A stretch of DNA of 64,000 nt from Nocardiopsis eucommiae (GCA_018388625.1 CP074402.1:2790001-2854000); one strand, 5' to 3'. Positions 28,163 to 37,402 are shown, counted from the first letter of the stretch. Notes: generated by a model not told the origin, from the sequence alone. Translations and numbers: made by a program.

Positions 28163-29379
28163 GGGATCTCCAGGGTGACGATGGTGGGGCCGCCGTGGGG
28201 GCTGGTGATGTTCATCGTGCCATCGAAGGAGTCGAGGCGGCGGGCGATGCCGGTGAGGCCGCTCTCGGGGGTGGGTTGGGCGCCTCCTCGTCCGTTGTCG
28301 GTGATGGTGGTGACGAGTCGTTGGCGGCCGTGGTTGATGTGGACCCAGGCGTGGGTGGCGTGGGCGTGTTTGGCGGTGTTGGTGAGGAGTTCGGCGATGG
28401 CGAAGTAGGTGGCGGATTCGACGGGGTCGGCGGGGCGGCCTCGGAGGTTGGTGGTGACGGTGATGGGGAGGTGGTGGGTGAGGGCGAGGGCGTGGACGGC
28501 TCCGTCGAGTCCGCGTTCGACGAGGACGGGTGGGTGGATGCCGCGGACGAGGTCGCGGAGTTCGGTGAGGGCTTGGCGGGTGGTTTCTCGGGCTTCGGCG
28601 AGCATGTGTTTGGCGGTGTGGGGGTTGGTGTCGACGATCTGTTCGGCCATGGCGAGGTTCATGCCGAGGGCGACGAGGCGGGCTTGGGCTCCGTCGTGGA
28701 GGTCGCGTTCGATGCGGCGGATCTCGGCGGCCTGGGTGTCGATGGTGTCGGCGCGGCTGGTGGCGAGGTGGGCGACGCGTGCGGCGAGTCGGGCTTTTTC
28801 GGAGGGGGCGAGGATGATGCGGGCGAGTGTGTGGTGGGCGGTGGTGGTGAGGGGGTGGAGGAAGTGGGCGAGGAGGAGGGTGAGTGCGGCGGGGATGAGG
28901 ACGAGGAGGGCTTCGGTGGGGGTGTGGGGGTGATGAAGCCGTAGATGTTGGGGAGGTGGCGCCAGAGGATGAGGGCGTAGAGGGTTTGGTAGAGGGCGTG
29001 GGCGTAGAGGGTGTAGCTGAGGAGGGCGAGGAGGGTGAGGAGGGGGCTGAGGCGAGCCAGAGGATGTCGCGCCAGGTGGCGGTGTCGGTGAGGATGACGC
29101 GGACGCGGGCGTGGACTCCGGTGGGGGGCATGGGTCGGTAGGTGGCGGGGACGGGTTGGTGGGGGTTGATGTGGGTGAGGGTGGTGCGTTGTGCGTTGGC
29201 GATGGTGCGGAGGGTGGTGGCGGTGAGGATGGTGAAGGGGAGGCCGATCCAGATGAGGGTGAGGAGGGAGGAGGCGAGGACGAGGGGGTGAGGAGGAAGG
29301 CGGCGGTGTTCTGGGAGACGAGGAGGAGGGTGTAGGCCAGGTTGGTGAGGGGCCCGGTTCTGGGGCTGGTGGTGGCCAT
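28114..29379 (-). CDS. Sensor histidine kinase, apparent frameshifts
   Basis: About 422 residues after adding one base at each of three five-G runs: 29284-29288, 29042-29046 and 28926-28930. The joined N-terminal half is a PF13796-like sensor domain with about four helices (LVLASSLLTLIWIGLPF, LLTLLALLSYTLYAHALY, ALLVLIPAALTLLLAHFL). The HisKA_3 phospho-acceptor is RIERDLHDGAQARLVALG, and the ATPase has TDNGRGG. Partner of the overlapping response regulator. High Thr/Pro/His content follows the C-rich coding strand. Confidence 0.85.
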   Translation of the reverse strand: MATTSPRTGPLTNLAYTLLLVSQNTAAFLLTPSSSPPPSSPSSGSASPSPSSPPPPSAPSPTHNAPPSPTSTPTNPSPPPTDPCPPPESTPASASSSPTPPPGATSSGSPQPPPHPPRPPQLHPLRPRPLPNPLRPHPLAPPPQHLRLHHPHTPTEALLVLIPAALTLLLAHFLHPLTTTAHHTLARIILAPSEKARLAARVAHLATSRADTIDTQAAEIRRIERDLHDGAQARLVALGMNLAMAEQIVDTNPHTAKHMLAEARETTRQALTELRDLVRGIHPPVLVERGLDGAVHALALTHHLPITVTTNLRGRPADPVESATYFAIAELLTNTAKHAHATHAWVHINHGRQRLVTTITDNGRGGAQPTPESGLTGIARRLDSFDGTMNITSPHGGPTIVTLEIPCALSSQKTLPSSATA

Positions 29380-29481
29380 GGTGGTGTCTCCGGTGGTGGG
29401 TGGTGGTCGCCTTCCGTTTCTATTCTGGGGTGTGGGTGTGGGTGGTTTCGGGGGTGGTGGCTCCCCTGTTGGTATGGGTGC

Positions 29482-29509
29482 GGCCCGGGTTCGTGTGAAC
29501 CCGGGCCGT
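29482..29509 (-). terminator. Hairpin between secreted-protein gene and histidine kinase gene
   Basis: CGGCCCGGGTTC (29482-29493) pairs perfectly with GAACCCGGGCCG (29498-29509). It is just after the stop of the minus-strand gene ending at 29527. Confidence 0.8.
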
Positions 29510-29526
29510 GGTGGTGTGTGGGGTGG

Positions 29527-30497
29527 TCAGGGCCAGCGCATGTCGGTGGCGGGGCCGAGGGTGGCGACGCGGGTGTGGGCGCGGGTGTCGAGGGAGTCCT
29601 TGAGTTGGGTCCAGGCCTGTTGGGGGGTGTTGTCGGTGTTGTTGCAGGTGCGTTGTTCGCATGCGGTGTTCTGGGACATGGCGGCGGCGAAGCGGAGGGG
29701 GTCGCCGGTGTTGGTGTGGCCCCAGTGGCTGATGTTGGCCCATTGGCGGGCTTGGATGCCGTCGGTTCGGTAGATCTGGGGGATGACGGCGACGGTGGGT
29801 TGGTTGCCTCCGGCGGCGAGGTGGACGTCCTTGAGGGTCCATCCGTTGCTGCATGCTCCGTCGGTGGTGGAGGGGCAGCCGTCGGCGGAGTTGGCGGCGT
29901 AGAGGGGGTTGTGGTGGCGTCGGTGTAGGCCTTGATCCAGTCGCGGGCCCAGGCGGGGGTGGACCAGGAGGGTTCGGCGTCGATGGCGGCGGTGAGGGTG
30001 ACGTGGGGTGTGGTGGTCTTGCGGGCGGTGTCGACGAGGGTGGCCCACTGGCGTCCGGCGGTGGTGCCGTTGATGCCGCCGTCGTCCTTGTTGTTGATGC
30101 CCAGGGCGAGGTGGGTGGGGGTGTTGGTGGTGTTGCACTCGGCGTAGCCGCGGGCCCAGTGGTGGGCGTATTCGAGGGCTTTGTCGGTGGGTGTGCGGGG
30201 TGTGGTGGTGGCCGCGCTGGTGCCGGGTTCGCGGAGTTGGTTGTTCTTCTCCTGGGTGCCGAAGAAGAGGACGCGGACGCCGGGGGTGTTGGTCTTGGCT
30301 TCGGTGCAGCCGGACTGGTGGGCGTGGTGGGTGGTGGCGTTGGTGAGGGGGACGTATTGGCTGGTGGTGTGGCCGGGGTAGGTGGGGGCCTGGCCGGGGT
30401 GTTCGGCGGCGAGTGCGGGTGTGGGGGTGTGGAGGGCGGCGGCGGTGAGGGCGAGGGTGGCGAGGAGCCGTGGTGTGGTGTGTTTCATGGCTTTCAT
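29527..30497 (-). CDS. Secreted protein of unknown function, apparent frameshift
   Basis: About 323 residues after adding a base in 29904-29908. A Sec signal peptide (KHTTPRLLATLALTAAALHT, then PTPALA) precedes a mature part with six Cys (near SGCTE, AECNTT, DGCPST, GACSNG, TACEQRTC), consistent with disulfides. Segments VRVLFFGTQEKNNQL, LGINNKDDGG, LTAAIDAEPSWS and TVAVIPQIYRTDG alternate strand- and helix-like stretches and recall a TIM-barrel hydrolase, but I recognise no family. Lies upstream of a two-component system on the same strand. ATG 30497 or 30488. Confidence 0.65.
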
Positions 30498-30736
30498 TAT
30501 GTGCGTTAGGTGGTGGTGTGCGCACGCGGAGTAACAATCATGGCGTTTATCGGCATTTGGGACATAGGCCGCACGGCTGGATGTTCGGTTCGGGCGCCGC
30601 GAGGAGGTGACCCGCTGGTCCCTGAGTGGGCGGTTTGGGGGCTGAGAGGTGTTTTGTGGCGGATGTGGGTGGGGATTCGGTGGATTTTCGGCGCAACTCG
30701 CCGCCCACGATTTCCCGTGTCTTGCCACGACCTGTG

Positions 30737-31180
30737 ATGATCGTGGGTGTGTGGCGTGAACTGATCCTGGAGATGTATCCCGAGGCCGATCTGAGCGATC
30801 CGGCCGACGAGGTGACCCTGGCCGAGGTCGAGAAGCACCTGATGCTGCCCCTGCCGTTCGAACTGGCCTCCCTGCTGAGGGAGACCGACGGGGTGACCAA
30901 CGAGTACGGGGACGCGGTGGTGTGGAGTGCCCGCCGACTGGTGGAGGACAACCTGGCGATGCGCCAGGAGCCCGACTACCTGGAGCTCTACGCGCCCTTC
31001 GACGAGATGATCTTCTTCGGCGACTCCGACATGGGTCCGCAGTTCGCCTACGTGCACACGGACTACGGTCCGGGGATCGTGGTGTGGGACCATGAGAGCG
31101 ACCGCAGGCGGCTGGTGGTCGTGTCGTTGCGTGACTACCTGGCGCGGTGCTTCATCCAGGGCAACGCGTGGTTCCGCTGA
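30737..31180 (+). CDS. SMI1/KNR4 (SUKH) family protein
   Basis: 147 residues. The SUKH core is visible: EVTLAEVEKHLMLPLPFELA, then SLLRETDGVTNEYG (loop with Asp-Gly), IFFGDSDMGPQFAYV, and WDHESDRRRLVVVSLRDYLA. SUKH proteins often serve as immunity proteins against nuclease toxins, but single-gene housekeeping forms exist; no toxin is adjacent. GTG at 30734 or ATG at 30737 could start it. Confidence 0.75.
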   Translation: MIVGVWRELILEMYPEADLSDPADEVTLAEVEKHLMLPLPFELASLLRETDGVTNEYGDAVVWSARRLVEDNLAMRQEPDYLELYAPFDEMIFFGDSDMGPQFAYVHTDYGPGIVVWDHESDRRRLVVVSLRDYLARCFIQGNAWFR

Positions 31181-31281
31181 CGGAGCTCGACCACGGCGTG
31201 ACCTGACGGTTCGTGCTATTTTTCGTGGTTGGCGGTGTCGTGACCGCCGTATCCCCTTGAGCCCGCCTTGAGAGAAGGACC

Positions 31282-31947
31282 ATGTCGGAGCAGTCCATGC
31301 CCGTGCCCGTAACCGTTGTCCAGGGCCGGGAGGTTTCGGACTTCCCCGAACTGGCTCCCGAGGCCGCCCGGGGCCGTGTCCTGAGGGTCACGGTCACCGG
31401 CGAGGAGGTCCTGCACCGGGTCAACGCCGACGTGCCCGCCGCCATGCTGGGCGGCGCCGAGCTGGCCCAGCTCGTCGACGACATGTTCGTGACGATGTAC
31501 GCCGCCGAGGGCGTGGGACTGGCGGGCAACCAGGTCGGCGTGGACCTGCGCCTGTTCGTCTACGACTGCCCCGACGACGACGGGGTGCGCCACGTGGGAC
31601 ACGTGATCAACCCGGTCCTGGACGAGCGCGACCTGGACGACCCCGTGGTGGTGGAGAGCGAGGGCTGCCTGTCGGTGCCCGGGCCGCACGCGGACCTGGG
31701 CCGGGCCGAGCACGCCACGGTGCGCGGGCTGGACCGGGACGGCAACGAGGTCGTGCTGAGCGGGAGCGGCTACTTCGCGCGGTGCCTCCAGCACGAGACC
31801 GACCACACCTACGGCAAGCTCTACGTCGACCGGCTCTCGCTGCGTGAGCGCAAGCGGGTGCTGAAGAAGATGAACGAGATGGCCGACAACGTGTTCGCCC
31901 GCCGGGAGGAGCGCGCCCGGGAACTGGAGCGCGAACTGGCGGAGTGA
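31282..31947 (+). CDS. def: Peptide deformylase
   Basis: 221 residues. Three catalytic motifs are present: [10 protein letters not shown] (motif 1, Gly for the usual Ala), EGCLSVPG with the metal Cys, and [13 protein letters not shown] with HExxH. Removes the formyl group from nascent proteins at the ribosome exit. A 40-residue N-terminal extension and a long charged C-terminal helix are typical of the actinobacterial long form. The ATG at 31282 follows GAGAAGGA. Followed by a terminator. Confidence 0.95.
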   Translation: MSEQSMPVPVTVVQGREVSDFPELAPEAARGRVLRVTVTGEEVLHRVNADVPAAMLGGAELAQLVDDMFVTMYAAEGVGLAGNQVGVDLRLFVYDCPDDDGVRHVGHVINPVLDERDLDDPVVVESEGCLSVPGPHADLGRAEHATVRGLDRDGNEVVLSGSGYFARCLQHETDHTYGKLYVDRLSLRERKRVLKKMNEMADNVFARREERARELERELAE

Positions 31948-31962
31948 CTCCCTGAGCCGTGT

Positions 31963-31998
31963 GTGGGGGCGTACCGGATCTGTCCGGTGCGCCCCCAC
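31963..31998 (+). terminator. Terminator after peptide deformylase
   Basis: 16-bp stem with one wobble (31963-31978 with 31983-31998) 15 bases after the stop. Confidence 0.8.
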
Positions 31999-32287
31999 TG
32001 TCGTGTGGACGACGTTCCCCGGATCAGGCTGGAGGCGCTGGCCCGGTACGGGACGCGCGACAGGCCCGGTGAGAGCCTCGGGCCCCACCCGGATGTGACG
32101 GTGGGTGCTGGCGCCTCCTGAAGGTGCCGCACCCTCCGGCCGACGTGCCACCGGATTCCTGTCTGTGGCTGTCGATAATCTGCGAAGCAGGCCGAGCTCC
32201 GGCGGATGGGCTGGCGGCGACACGGCCACTGACCTCGCCGAGCTGTCCACGAACGGCTCGATCAACCACGAAGGAGGGAAGGCCGCC

Positions 32288-33106
32288 ATGCTGACGCAGG
32301 TCGCGGAGGGTGTGCTGATCCACAGAAGTGAGTTGCTCCAGAACAACGCCGTTGTCGTGCGAGGCCAGACGGGTGTGCTGCTCATCGATCCCGGGCTTAC
32401 CGGCGGCGAACTGACCTGCCTCGCGAACGACCTGTCCGAGATGGGCGAGCCCGTCGTGGCAGGCTTCTCGACGCATCCTGATTGGGATCACGTGCTCTGG
32501 CACGCCGACCTTGGCGACGTTCCGCGTTACGGCACAGCCCGCTGCGCGGCTGACATGCGAGATGTGCGGTCACACACGGACTGGAGGGCTCGCGCCGAGG
32601 AGGGGCTACCGCCGGAAATCGCCGAGGAGACACCGCTGGACCTGTACGGCCTCATCACTGGTCTGCCTGCCGGGGCGGTGCGGATCCCTTGGGATGGCCC
32701 TGAGATCCGAATTGTTGAGCATCCGGCGCATGCCCCGGGCCATGCGGCGCTGTTGATCAAGGAACGCGGGGTGCTCGTGGCCGGCGACATGCTGTCTGAC
32801 GTCTTCGTCCCGATGCTCGACGACTTCAACGGCACCAACGAGCCGGTCGAGGACTACCTCGTCGGGCTGCGACGGCTCGAGGACGTGGCGGACGGCGTCG
32901 ATGCCGTCATCCCCGGTCACGGGTCCGTCTGCGGGGCTGATCAGGTACACGCACGGATCGAACAGGACCGCGTGTACGTGCGCGCCCTGCGTGACGGCGG
33001 TGTTCCCGACGACCCGCGGGTCAACTCGCCCAAGCCTGGCTGGGAATGGGTGCGCGACATCCACGCGGGGCAACTCCAGAAGCTCGCCCGAAAGAGAGCG
33101 TCATGA
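32288..33106 (+). CDS. Metallo-beta-lactamase-fold hydrolase with altered metal motif
   Basis: 272 residues. The MBL fold shows VLLIDPGL, STHPDWDHVLW, HAPGHAALLI, LVAGDMLSD and AVIPGHGSV. The usual HxHxDH reads HPDWDH, so the second His is Asp; the other ligands are kept. The ATG at 32288 has GGAGGGAAGG upstream. Codon use differs from neighbours, with more A- and T-ending codons (GTT, CAT, GAT, CTT, CGA), suggesting recent transfer. A possible transposase scrap follows. Substrate unknown. Confidence 0.82.
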   Translation: MLTQVAEGVLIHRSELLQNNAVVVRGQTGVLLIDPGLTGGELTCLANDLSEMGEPVVAGFSTHPDWDHVLWHADLGDVPRYGTARCAADMRDVRSHTDWRARAEEGLPPEIAEETPLDLYGLITGLPAGAVRIPWDGPEIRIVEHPAHAPGHAALLIKERGVLVAGDMLSDVFVPMLDDFNGTNEPVEDYLVGLRRLEDVADGVDAVIPGHGSVCGADQVHARIEQDRVYVRALRDGGVPDDPRVNSPKPGWEWVRDIHAGQLQKLARKRAS

Positions 33107-33414
33107 ACCGTTGTGCGAGCACCCACACCCGGGTCGAGGTCCTGGGATGCGGTGATAGGCGTGCTACCCCTCGCACTGGAAACGCGGGTGCGAGGAGTAG
33201 CACGGGTGCTACGAGTGCGAAGCCCGCGCGATCCGCTCCAGGGAACGCACAGCCGTGACTTGTGCCGGTCCCGCCTCGGGCGGAAGCACTGTTCCAGATC
33301 GGTGGCCGACGGCTCCTCGGGGCCGTAGTGGGCGATCTGGTCTTGGGAGAGGTACTCATGCGGCATGGCCGCGAACGTCCGGGCCGCGGACGGGGCGGGC
33401 CCTCCCGGGGGCGC
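33107..33414. other. Gene-poor region with inverted repeat and possible transposase remnant
   Basis: 308 bases. Contains a 17-bp inverted repeat with one mismatch (33160-33176 and 33188-33204) and, on the minus strand, the start of a possible Tn3-family transposase. No complete gene. Confidence 0.5.
33280..33366 (-). pseudogene. Possible Tn3-family transposase N-terminal remnant
   Basis: From the ATG at 33366 the first 29 residues (MPHEYLSQDQIAHYG, then PSATDLEQCFR) look like the DUF4158 start of Tn3-family transposases, which begin with a LSDEQ-AxYG-PS-AELERFF pattern. After this the frame gives no recognisable transposase sequence, so only a scrap remains. It sits beside the atypical MBL gene. 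From memory of the family only. Confidence 0.4.
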
Positions 33415-34074
33415 TCACCCGTGACCGGTGAGCTGTCCGCTCGCGGGGTGCCGAGGGGGACCACCCCGTTCCAGGAGCACCCGTGCGAGCCCCTCCCGCC
33501 ACTGCGACCAGTCGTCGATGCGCGGGCCCTCCAGGAGGCGGTTGTAGTGGCGCGTGAACCGCAGCAGCGACCACTGCGGCTGGACGGCGCCGGTGACCTC
33601 GGGTTTGTCGTCGATCAGCACGTCGCCCAGGACCCGTGACTTGTCGCGCGTGATGACGGTGTTGTTCGCCAGCTCTGGGCCCAGGTGTTCCTGGACCCAG
33701 AGCAGCTTGTCCGAGGCACAGGTCGGGTTGCTGAGCCAGGGGCTGGTGCACACCGCGACGTCGATGCCCGCGCGGACCATCTCCCCGACCGCTTCCACAC
33801 CGCCGGGCACCGGCTCCAGGGCGGCGAAGAAGCCGGGCTCGTCGAGCACGGTGGTGTTGGCCCTGCGCTCCTCCTCGGAGAGGCCGGTGAACAGGTCGAA
33901 GCTGTCCCGGTTCCCGGCGTCGGCGATGGGGATGTGCGGGAAGCGGCGTCGGCGGGAGGCGACGAAGTGTTTCTCCCAGTGGCACAGGACCTCGTCCATG
34001 TCCACGAGGACGGTGGGCGGGCGTCCCTCCTTCGCGGTGTGCAGGGCCAGGGCGTGCGTCAGGGGATCGCTCAT
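33415..34074 (-). CDS. 5'-nucleotidase, NT5C-like HAD protein
   Basis: 219 residues. TVLVDMDEVLCHWEKHF holds the HAD motif I Asp pair, VAVCTSPWLSN is motif II, and VLIDDKPE is motif IV, matching the 5'(3')-deoxyribonucleotidase family. It dephosphorylates nucleoside monophosphates in relatives. The ATG at 34074 is chosen because upstream in-frame sequence is Pro/His/Arg-rich noise. Stands alone on the minus strand. Confidence 0.85.
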   Translation of the reverse strand: MSDPLTHALALHTAKEGRPPTVLVDMDEVLCHWEKHFVASRRRRFPHIPIADAGNRDSFDLFTGLSEEERRANTTVLDEPGFFAALEPVPGGVEAVGEMVRAGIDVAVCTSPWLSNPTCASDKLLWVQEHLGPELANNTVITRDKSRVLGDVLIDDKPEVTGAVQPQWSLLRFTRHYNRLLEGPRIDDWSQWREGLARVLLERGGPPRHPASGQLTGHG

Positions 34075-34382
34075 GCGCCCATGATGGCCCATGTCCACGG
34101 CTCGGTCGGGGGCGCACTGGCGGGGGTGGTGGGGCGCTCGGGTTCGGACGCTGTCCGGGGGCGTGTTCGGTGGGGTGCGCCGTGGGGTCGGGTCCCGCGG
34201 GTTGTTGTGCTCTCGGTGAGCGGGTGGTTGGTGGTGTGCGGGGCCGGGGGCGCCTCTGGTCAGGATGATCGTCCGCAATGGTGGGTTTAGCGGTTCCATT
34301 GGTACCGATTGGCCTTGAAAGTGGCTCTTGTCATGGGGGCTGTGGCCTTTCCGTGATCGGTGAGGGCGGTAGATTTCCCGGC
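34075..34382. other. Divergent intergenic region
   Basis: 308 bases between the nucleotidase (minus) and RNase HI (plus). Strongly G-rich on the plus strand up to 34260, then closer to average, where a promoter for rnhA is likely (TTGAAA near 34315). No gene or repeat stands out. Confidence 0.4.
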
Positions 34383-34855
34383 ATGCAGAACGGGGACGAG
34401 GTCGACCAGGGGTCGACGGAACGCGTGGTCATCTACACCGACGGGGCGTGCAGCGGCAACCCCGGCCCGGGCGGCTGGGGGTGTGGTTGCGCTACGGGAC
34501 GCACGAACGCGAGCTGTTCGGCAGCGAGGCGCAGACCACCAACAACCGCATGGAGCTCATGGCGGCCATCCAGGCGCTGGAGAGTCTCAAGCGCGACGTG
34601 CCGGTGCTGTTGCACACCGACTCCTCCTATGTCAGCAACGGCATCACCTCGTGGGTGCACGGGTGGAAGAAGCGCGGCTGGAAGACGGCCGACAAGAAGC
34701 CGGTGAAGAACGTGGACCTGTGGCAGCGCCTGGACGAGGTGGCCTCGCGCTACGACGTGGAGTGGAAGTGGGTGCGCGGGCACAACGGAGACGAGGGCAA
34801 CGAACGCGCGGACGAGCTGGCCCGGCGCGGGCGTGACGCGGCCGCTGGTCTGTAG
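34383..34855 (+). CDS. rnhA: Ribonuclease HI, apparent frameshift
   Basis: About 157 residues. Catalytic residues are all present: [16 protein letters not shown] (Asp), NNRMEL (Glu), [10 protein letters not shown] (Asp) and [17 protein letters not shown] (His and Asp). It cuts the RNA strand of RNA-DNA hybrids. The break is the five-G run 34477-34481: one more G turns GWGCGC into GWGVWLRYG. The basic handle [16 protein letters not shown] is complete. Confidence 0.93.
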
Positions 34856-34872
34856 CGGCGGTGGTGGGTGTG

Positions 34873-34899
34873 GCGGCGGTGCCCTGGGGGTGCCGCCGC
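34873..34899. terminator. Hairpin between convergent rnhA and soxR
   Basis: GCGGCGG (34873-34879) and CCGCCGC (34893-34899) pair around a GC-rich loop in the 78-base gap between the two stops. Confidence 0.4.
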
Positions 34900-34933
34900 T
34901 TCGTCGTGTGCGGGGTTCGCCCTGGGCCGGGGG

Positions 34934-35398
34934 CTAGTCCTCGTCCTTGAAGGGGTCGACCATGAGGCGGCGGGGGCCGGGGCCGGTGGCGGCGAGTTCG
35001 TCGTCGGGGTTGGAGAGGACGCAGGTGTCCAGGGAGAGGCAGCCGCAGCCGATGCATCCGGTGAGGTCGTCGCGTAGGCGGATGAGCTGGGTGATGCGGG
35101 CGTCGAGTTCCTCGCGCCACTGTGCGGAGACCGCGGCCCAGTCGGAGCGGGTGGGGGTGCGGTTCTCGGGGAGTTGGTCGAGGGCTTCGCGGATGCGTGC
35201 CAGGGGGATGCCCACGCGTTGGGAGATGCGGATGAAGGAGACGCGGCGGAGGGTGTCGCGGCGGTAGCGGCGTTGGTTGCCGGTGGTGCGGCGGCTGTGG
35301 ATGAGGCCCTGGCGTTCGTAGAAGTGCAGGGCGGAGACGGCGACTCCGGCGCGTTCGGCGACCTGGCCGACGGTGAGTTCCTTGGTGATGGGTGGCAC
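34934..35398 (-). CDS. soxR: Redox-sensing MerR-type regulator SoxR
   Basis: 154 residues. MerR winged helix at the N terminus (VGQVAERAGVAVSALHFYER, then QGLIHSRRTTGNQRRY), a dimer helix, and the [2Fe-2S] Cys cluster GCIGCGCLSLDTCVL, spaced C-x2-C-x-C-x5-C. Redox-active compounds oxidise the cluster and switch on targets. It starts 10 bases after the stop of the ABC-ATPase-like gene on the same strand, so that gene is a candidate partner or target. Confidence 0.95.
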   Translation of the reverse strand: MPPITKELTVGQVAERAGVAVSALHFYERQGLIHSRRTTGNQRRYRRDTLRRVSFIRISQRVGIPLARIREALDQLPENRTPTRSDWAAVSAQWREELDARITQLIRLRDDLTGCIGCGCLSLDTCVLSNPDDELAATGPGPRRLMVDPFKDED

Positions 35399-35407
35399 GG
35401 GGTCAGT

Positions 35408-36085
35408 TTAGGTGGGGGTGCTCTGGAGTGCGTACAGGCGTGCGTAGGCGCCGCCGCGCATGAGGAGTTGGTGGTGGGTGCCGGTTTCGGTGGTGTGTCC
35501 GTGGTGGAGGAGGTGGATGCGGTCGGCGGTGCGGGCGAGGGAGGGGTGGTTGGTGAGGGTGAGGTGGGCGGTGGTGGGTGCGGGTCGGGGTGTGGGGGTG
35601 GTGGGTTGGTTGATGAGGAGGAGGCGGGCGTGGGTGTGGTGGGCGTAGAGGGTGCGGGCGTGGTGGATGTGGGTGGTGAGGGTGGGGTCGAGGTCGGCGG
35701 TGGGGGTGTTGAGGTGGCGGGGGTCGAGGTGGGTGGTGGTGAGGGCGTGGGTGAGGTGGGGGTCGTGGGGGTTGGGGTGGGTGTGGCCGGTGATGGTTTG
35801 GGCGAGGGTGGGGTTGGGGTGGGTGGTGTGGATGGGTGTGTGGGTGGTGATGTGGCCGGTGTTGGGGGTGGTGTGGTGGTTGAGGAGGTGGGTGAGGGCG
35901 TGGGTGGCGGTGGTGGTGAGGCCGATGAGGGCGATGTGTTGGCCGGGGTTGATGGTGAGGTCGAGGTGGTGGAGGAGGGTGGTTCCGGTGGGGGTGGTGA
36001 GGGACACGTCGTGGAGGGTGAGCAGGGGTGTGGGGGTGGTGTGGTGGGTGGTGCGCCGTAGGTGGTGGCGGGTGGAGAGCCTCAC
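35408..36085 (-). CDS. Stand-alone ABC-exporter ATPase homologue with degenerate motifs
   Basis: 225 residues from GTG at 36085. The frame is intact and the fold is that of an exporter-type nucleotide-binding domain: LLTLHDVSLTTPTGTTLLHH at the start, LTNHPSLARTADRIHLLHHG (H-loop) and GTHHQLLMRGGAYARLYALQ at the end. Walker A reads ALIGLTTTATHALT with no Lys, Walker B reads LLLINQPTT (Asn-Gln for Asp-Glu), and no LSGGQ is visible. No membrane domain is present. Extremely Thr/His-rich. Probably not an ATPase. Co-directional with soxR. Confidence 0.7.
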   Translation of the reverse strand: MRLSTRHHLRRTTHHTTPTPLLTLHDVSLTTPTGTTLLHHLDLTINPGQHIALIGLTTTATHALTHLLNHHTTPNTGHITTHTPIHTTHPNPTLAQTITGHTHPNPHDPHLTHALTTTHLDPRHLNTPTADLDPTLTTHIHHARTLYAHHTHARLLLINQPTTPTPRPAPTTAHLTLTNHPSLARTADRIHLLHHGHTTETGTHHQLLMRGGAYARLYALQSTPT

Positions 36086-36370
36086 GGGTGTCCGTTCGTG
36101 TGGGTGGTGGTCTCCTGCCTGGGATCGTCCCGGGCGTGTGAGAGTTCTCGTTATGTGTTCGTGTCCTTGGTCTCGTTGTTCAGCGTAGGGGCGGGTGGGT
36201 GAGGGGGACATCAGCTGGTGGGGTCTGATGGTGGGTGTGTTCTCCGGGTGTTGTGGGGGTCTTCGTGGTGTCGCTGAAGGGGTGCTCGACCGTGGGGCGG
36301 TGCTCGGCGGTCGGGGACGGGGACGGTAGGTTGCCGCGCACCTGAAGTGTTCGCGGAGGAGGGTGCGACG

Positions 36371-37352
36371 GTGAGTGTGGACGCGGCGGCCGAGCGGGAG
36401 AGCGCACGGATCGCGGAACGGTACCGGGGGTTCGCGGCCAGCTGCGCGCGCGGGGGTCGGCCGAGTACGAGCGCCTCGCCCTGGGGGTGGCCGGGGACGC
36501 GGAGGTGCGGGAGCTGGTGGCGTCGCTGCCCGAGGGGAACAAGCGCCAGCCCAACCTGTTGTTGGGGGCGGTGCGGTACCTGGGTGGGCCGATCGACTCC
36601 TGGGAGGGGTTCCGGGAGTGGGTGGTGGAGCACTGGGAGCGGGTGCGCCGGGTGGTGGAGACGCGCATGACCCAGACCAACGAGGTGCGTCGGTGCGCCA
36701 CGCTGCTGCCGGTCCTGGCCCGGCTGGAGGGGCCGTTGGCTCTGGTGGAGGTGGGTGCGTCGGCGGGGTTGTGCCTGTACCCGGACCGGTACCGGTACTC
36801 CTATGACGGGGGTGCTCCGGTGGGGCCGCAGGGGAGTCCGGTGCTGTTGGAGTGCGGGACCCGTGGTCGGGTGCCGGTGCCCGGGCGGGTGCCGGAGGTG
36901 GTGTGGCGGGCGGGGTTGGACCTGAACCCGTTGGACGCCTCGGACGCCGACGACGTGCGGTGGTTGGAGTCGCTGGTCTGGCCGGGGGAGCATCGGGCCG
37001 AGCGGGTGGCGCGGTTGCGTGCGGCGGCGTCGGTGGCGGCGGCCGATCCGCCGGTGATGGTGGCGGGGAACCTGTTGGAGGCCCTGCCGGAGTTGGCGGG
37101 GCGGGCGCCGTCGGGGGCGACGTTGGTGGTCTTCCACAGTGCGGTGGCGGCGTATCTGTCCGAGGGTGAGCGGGTGGAGTGGGAGCGGTTGGTGGGTGGG
37201 TTGCCGGGGCACTGGGTGTCGAACGAGGACTGGCGGGTCTTCCCGGGGTGGGAGGGGCGCGTCCGGTGGTGGAGGGTGACTTCACGTTGGCGGTGGATGG
37301 TCGGGTGGTGGGGTACACGGGGGAGCACGGTCAGTCGTTGACGTGGCGGTGA
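36371..37352 (+). CDS. DUF2332 protein, apparent frameshifts
   Basis: About 327 residues after adding one G at 36452-36456 and one at 37254-37257. DUF2332 features: QPNLLLGAVRYLGG, TQTNEVRRCATLLPVLARLE, LVEVGASAGLCLYPDRYRYS (a SAM-pocket-like GxSAG), GLDLNPLDASDADDVRWLE and VVFHSAVAAYL. A predicted Rossmann-like protein, perhaps a methyltransferase relative; no function known. GTG at 36371 follows GGAGGAGG. Ends at a strong bidirectional terminator. Confidence 0.8.
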
Positions 37353-37362
37353 GGGCGGGATG

Positions 37363-37402
37363 AAAAAGGGGGCCTCGCGCGTGGTGCGCGGGCCCCCTTT
37401 TT
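37363..37402. terminator. Bidirectional intrinsic terminator
   Basis: AAAAAGGGGGCC (37363-37374) and GGCCCCCTTTTT (37391-37402) pair perfectly, with more pairing inside. It has A and T tracts on both sides, between convergent DUF2332 and deaminase genes. Confidence 0.95.

Noticed and set aside
30626..30736. Longer start for the SUKH protein
   Set aside because: The extra residues are not conserved-looking and no ribosome site precedes the earlier GTG.
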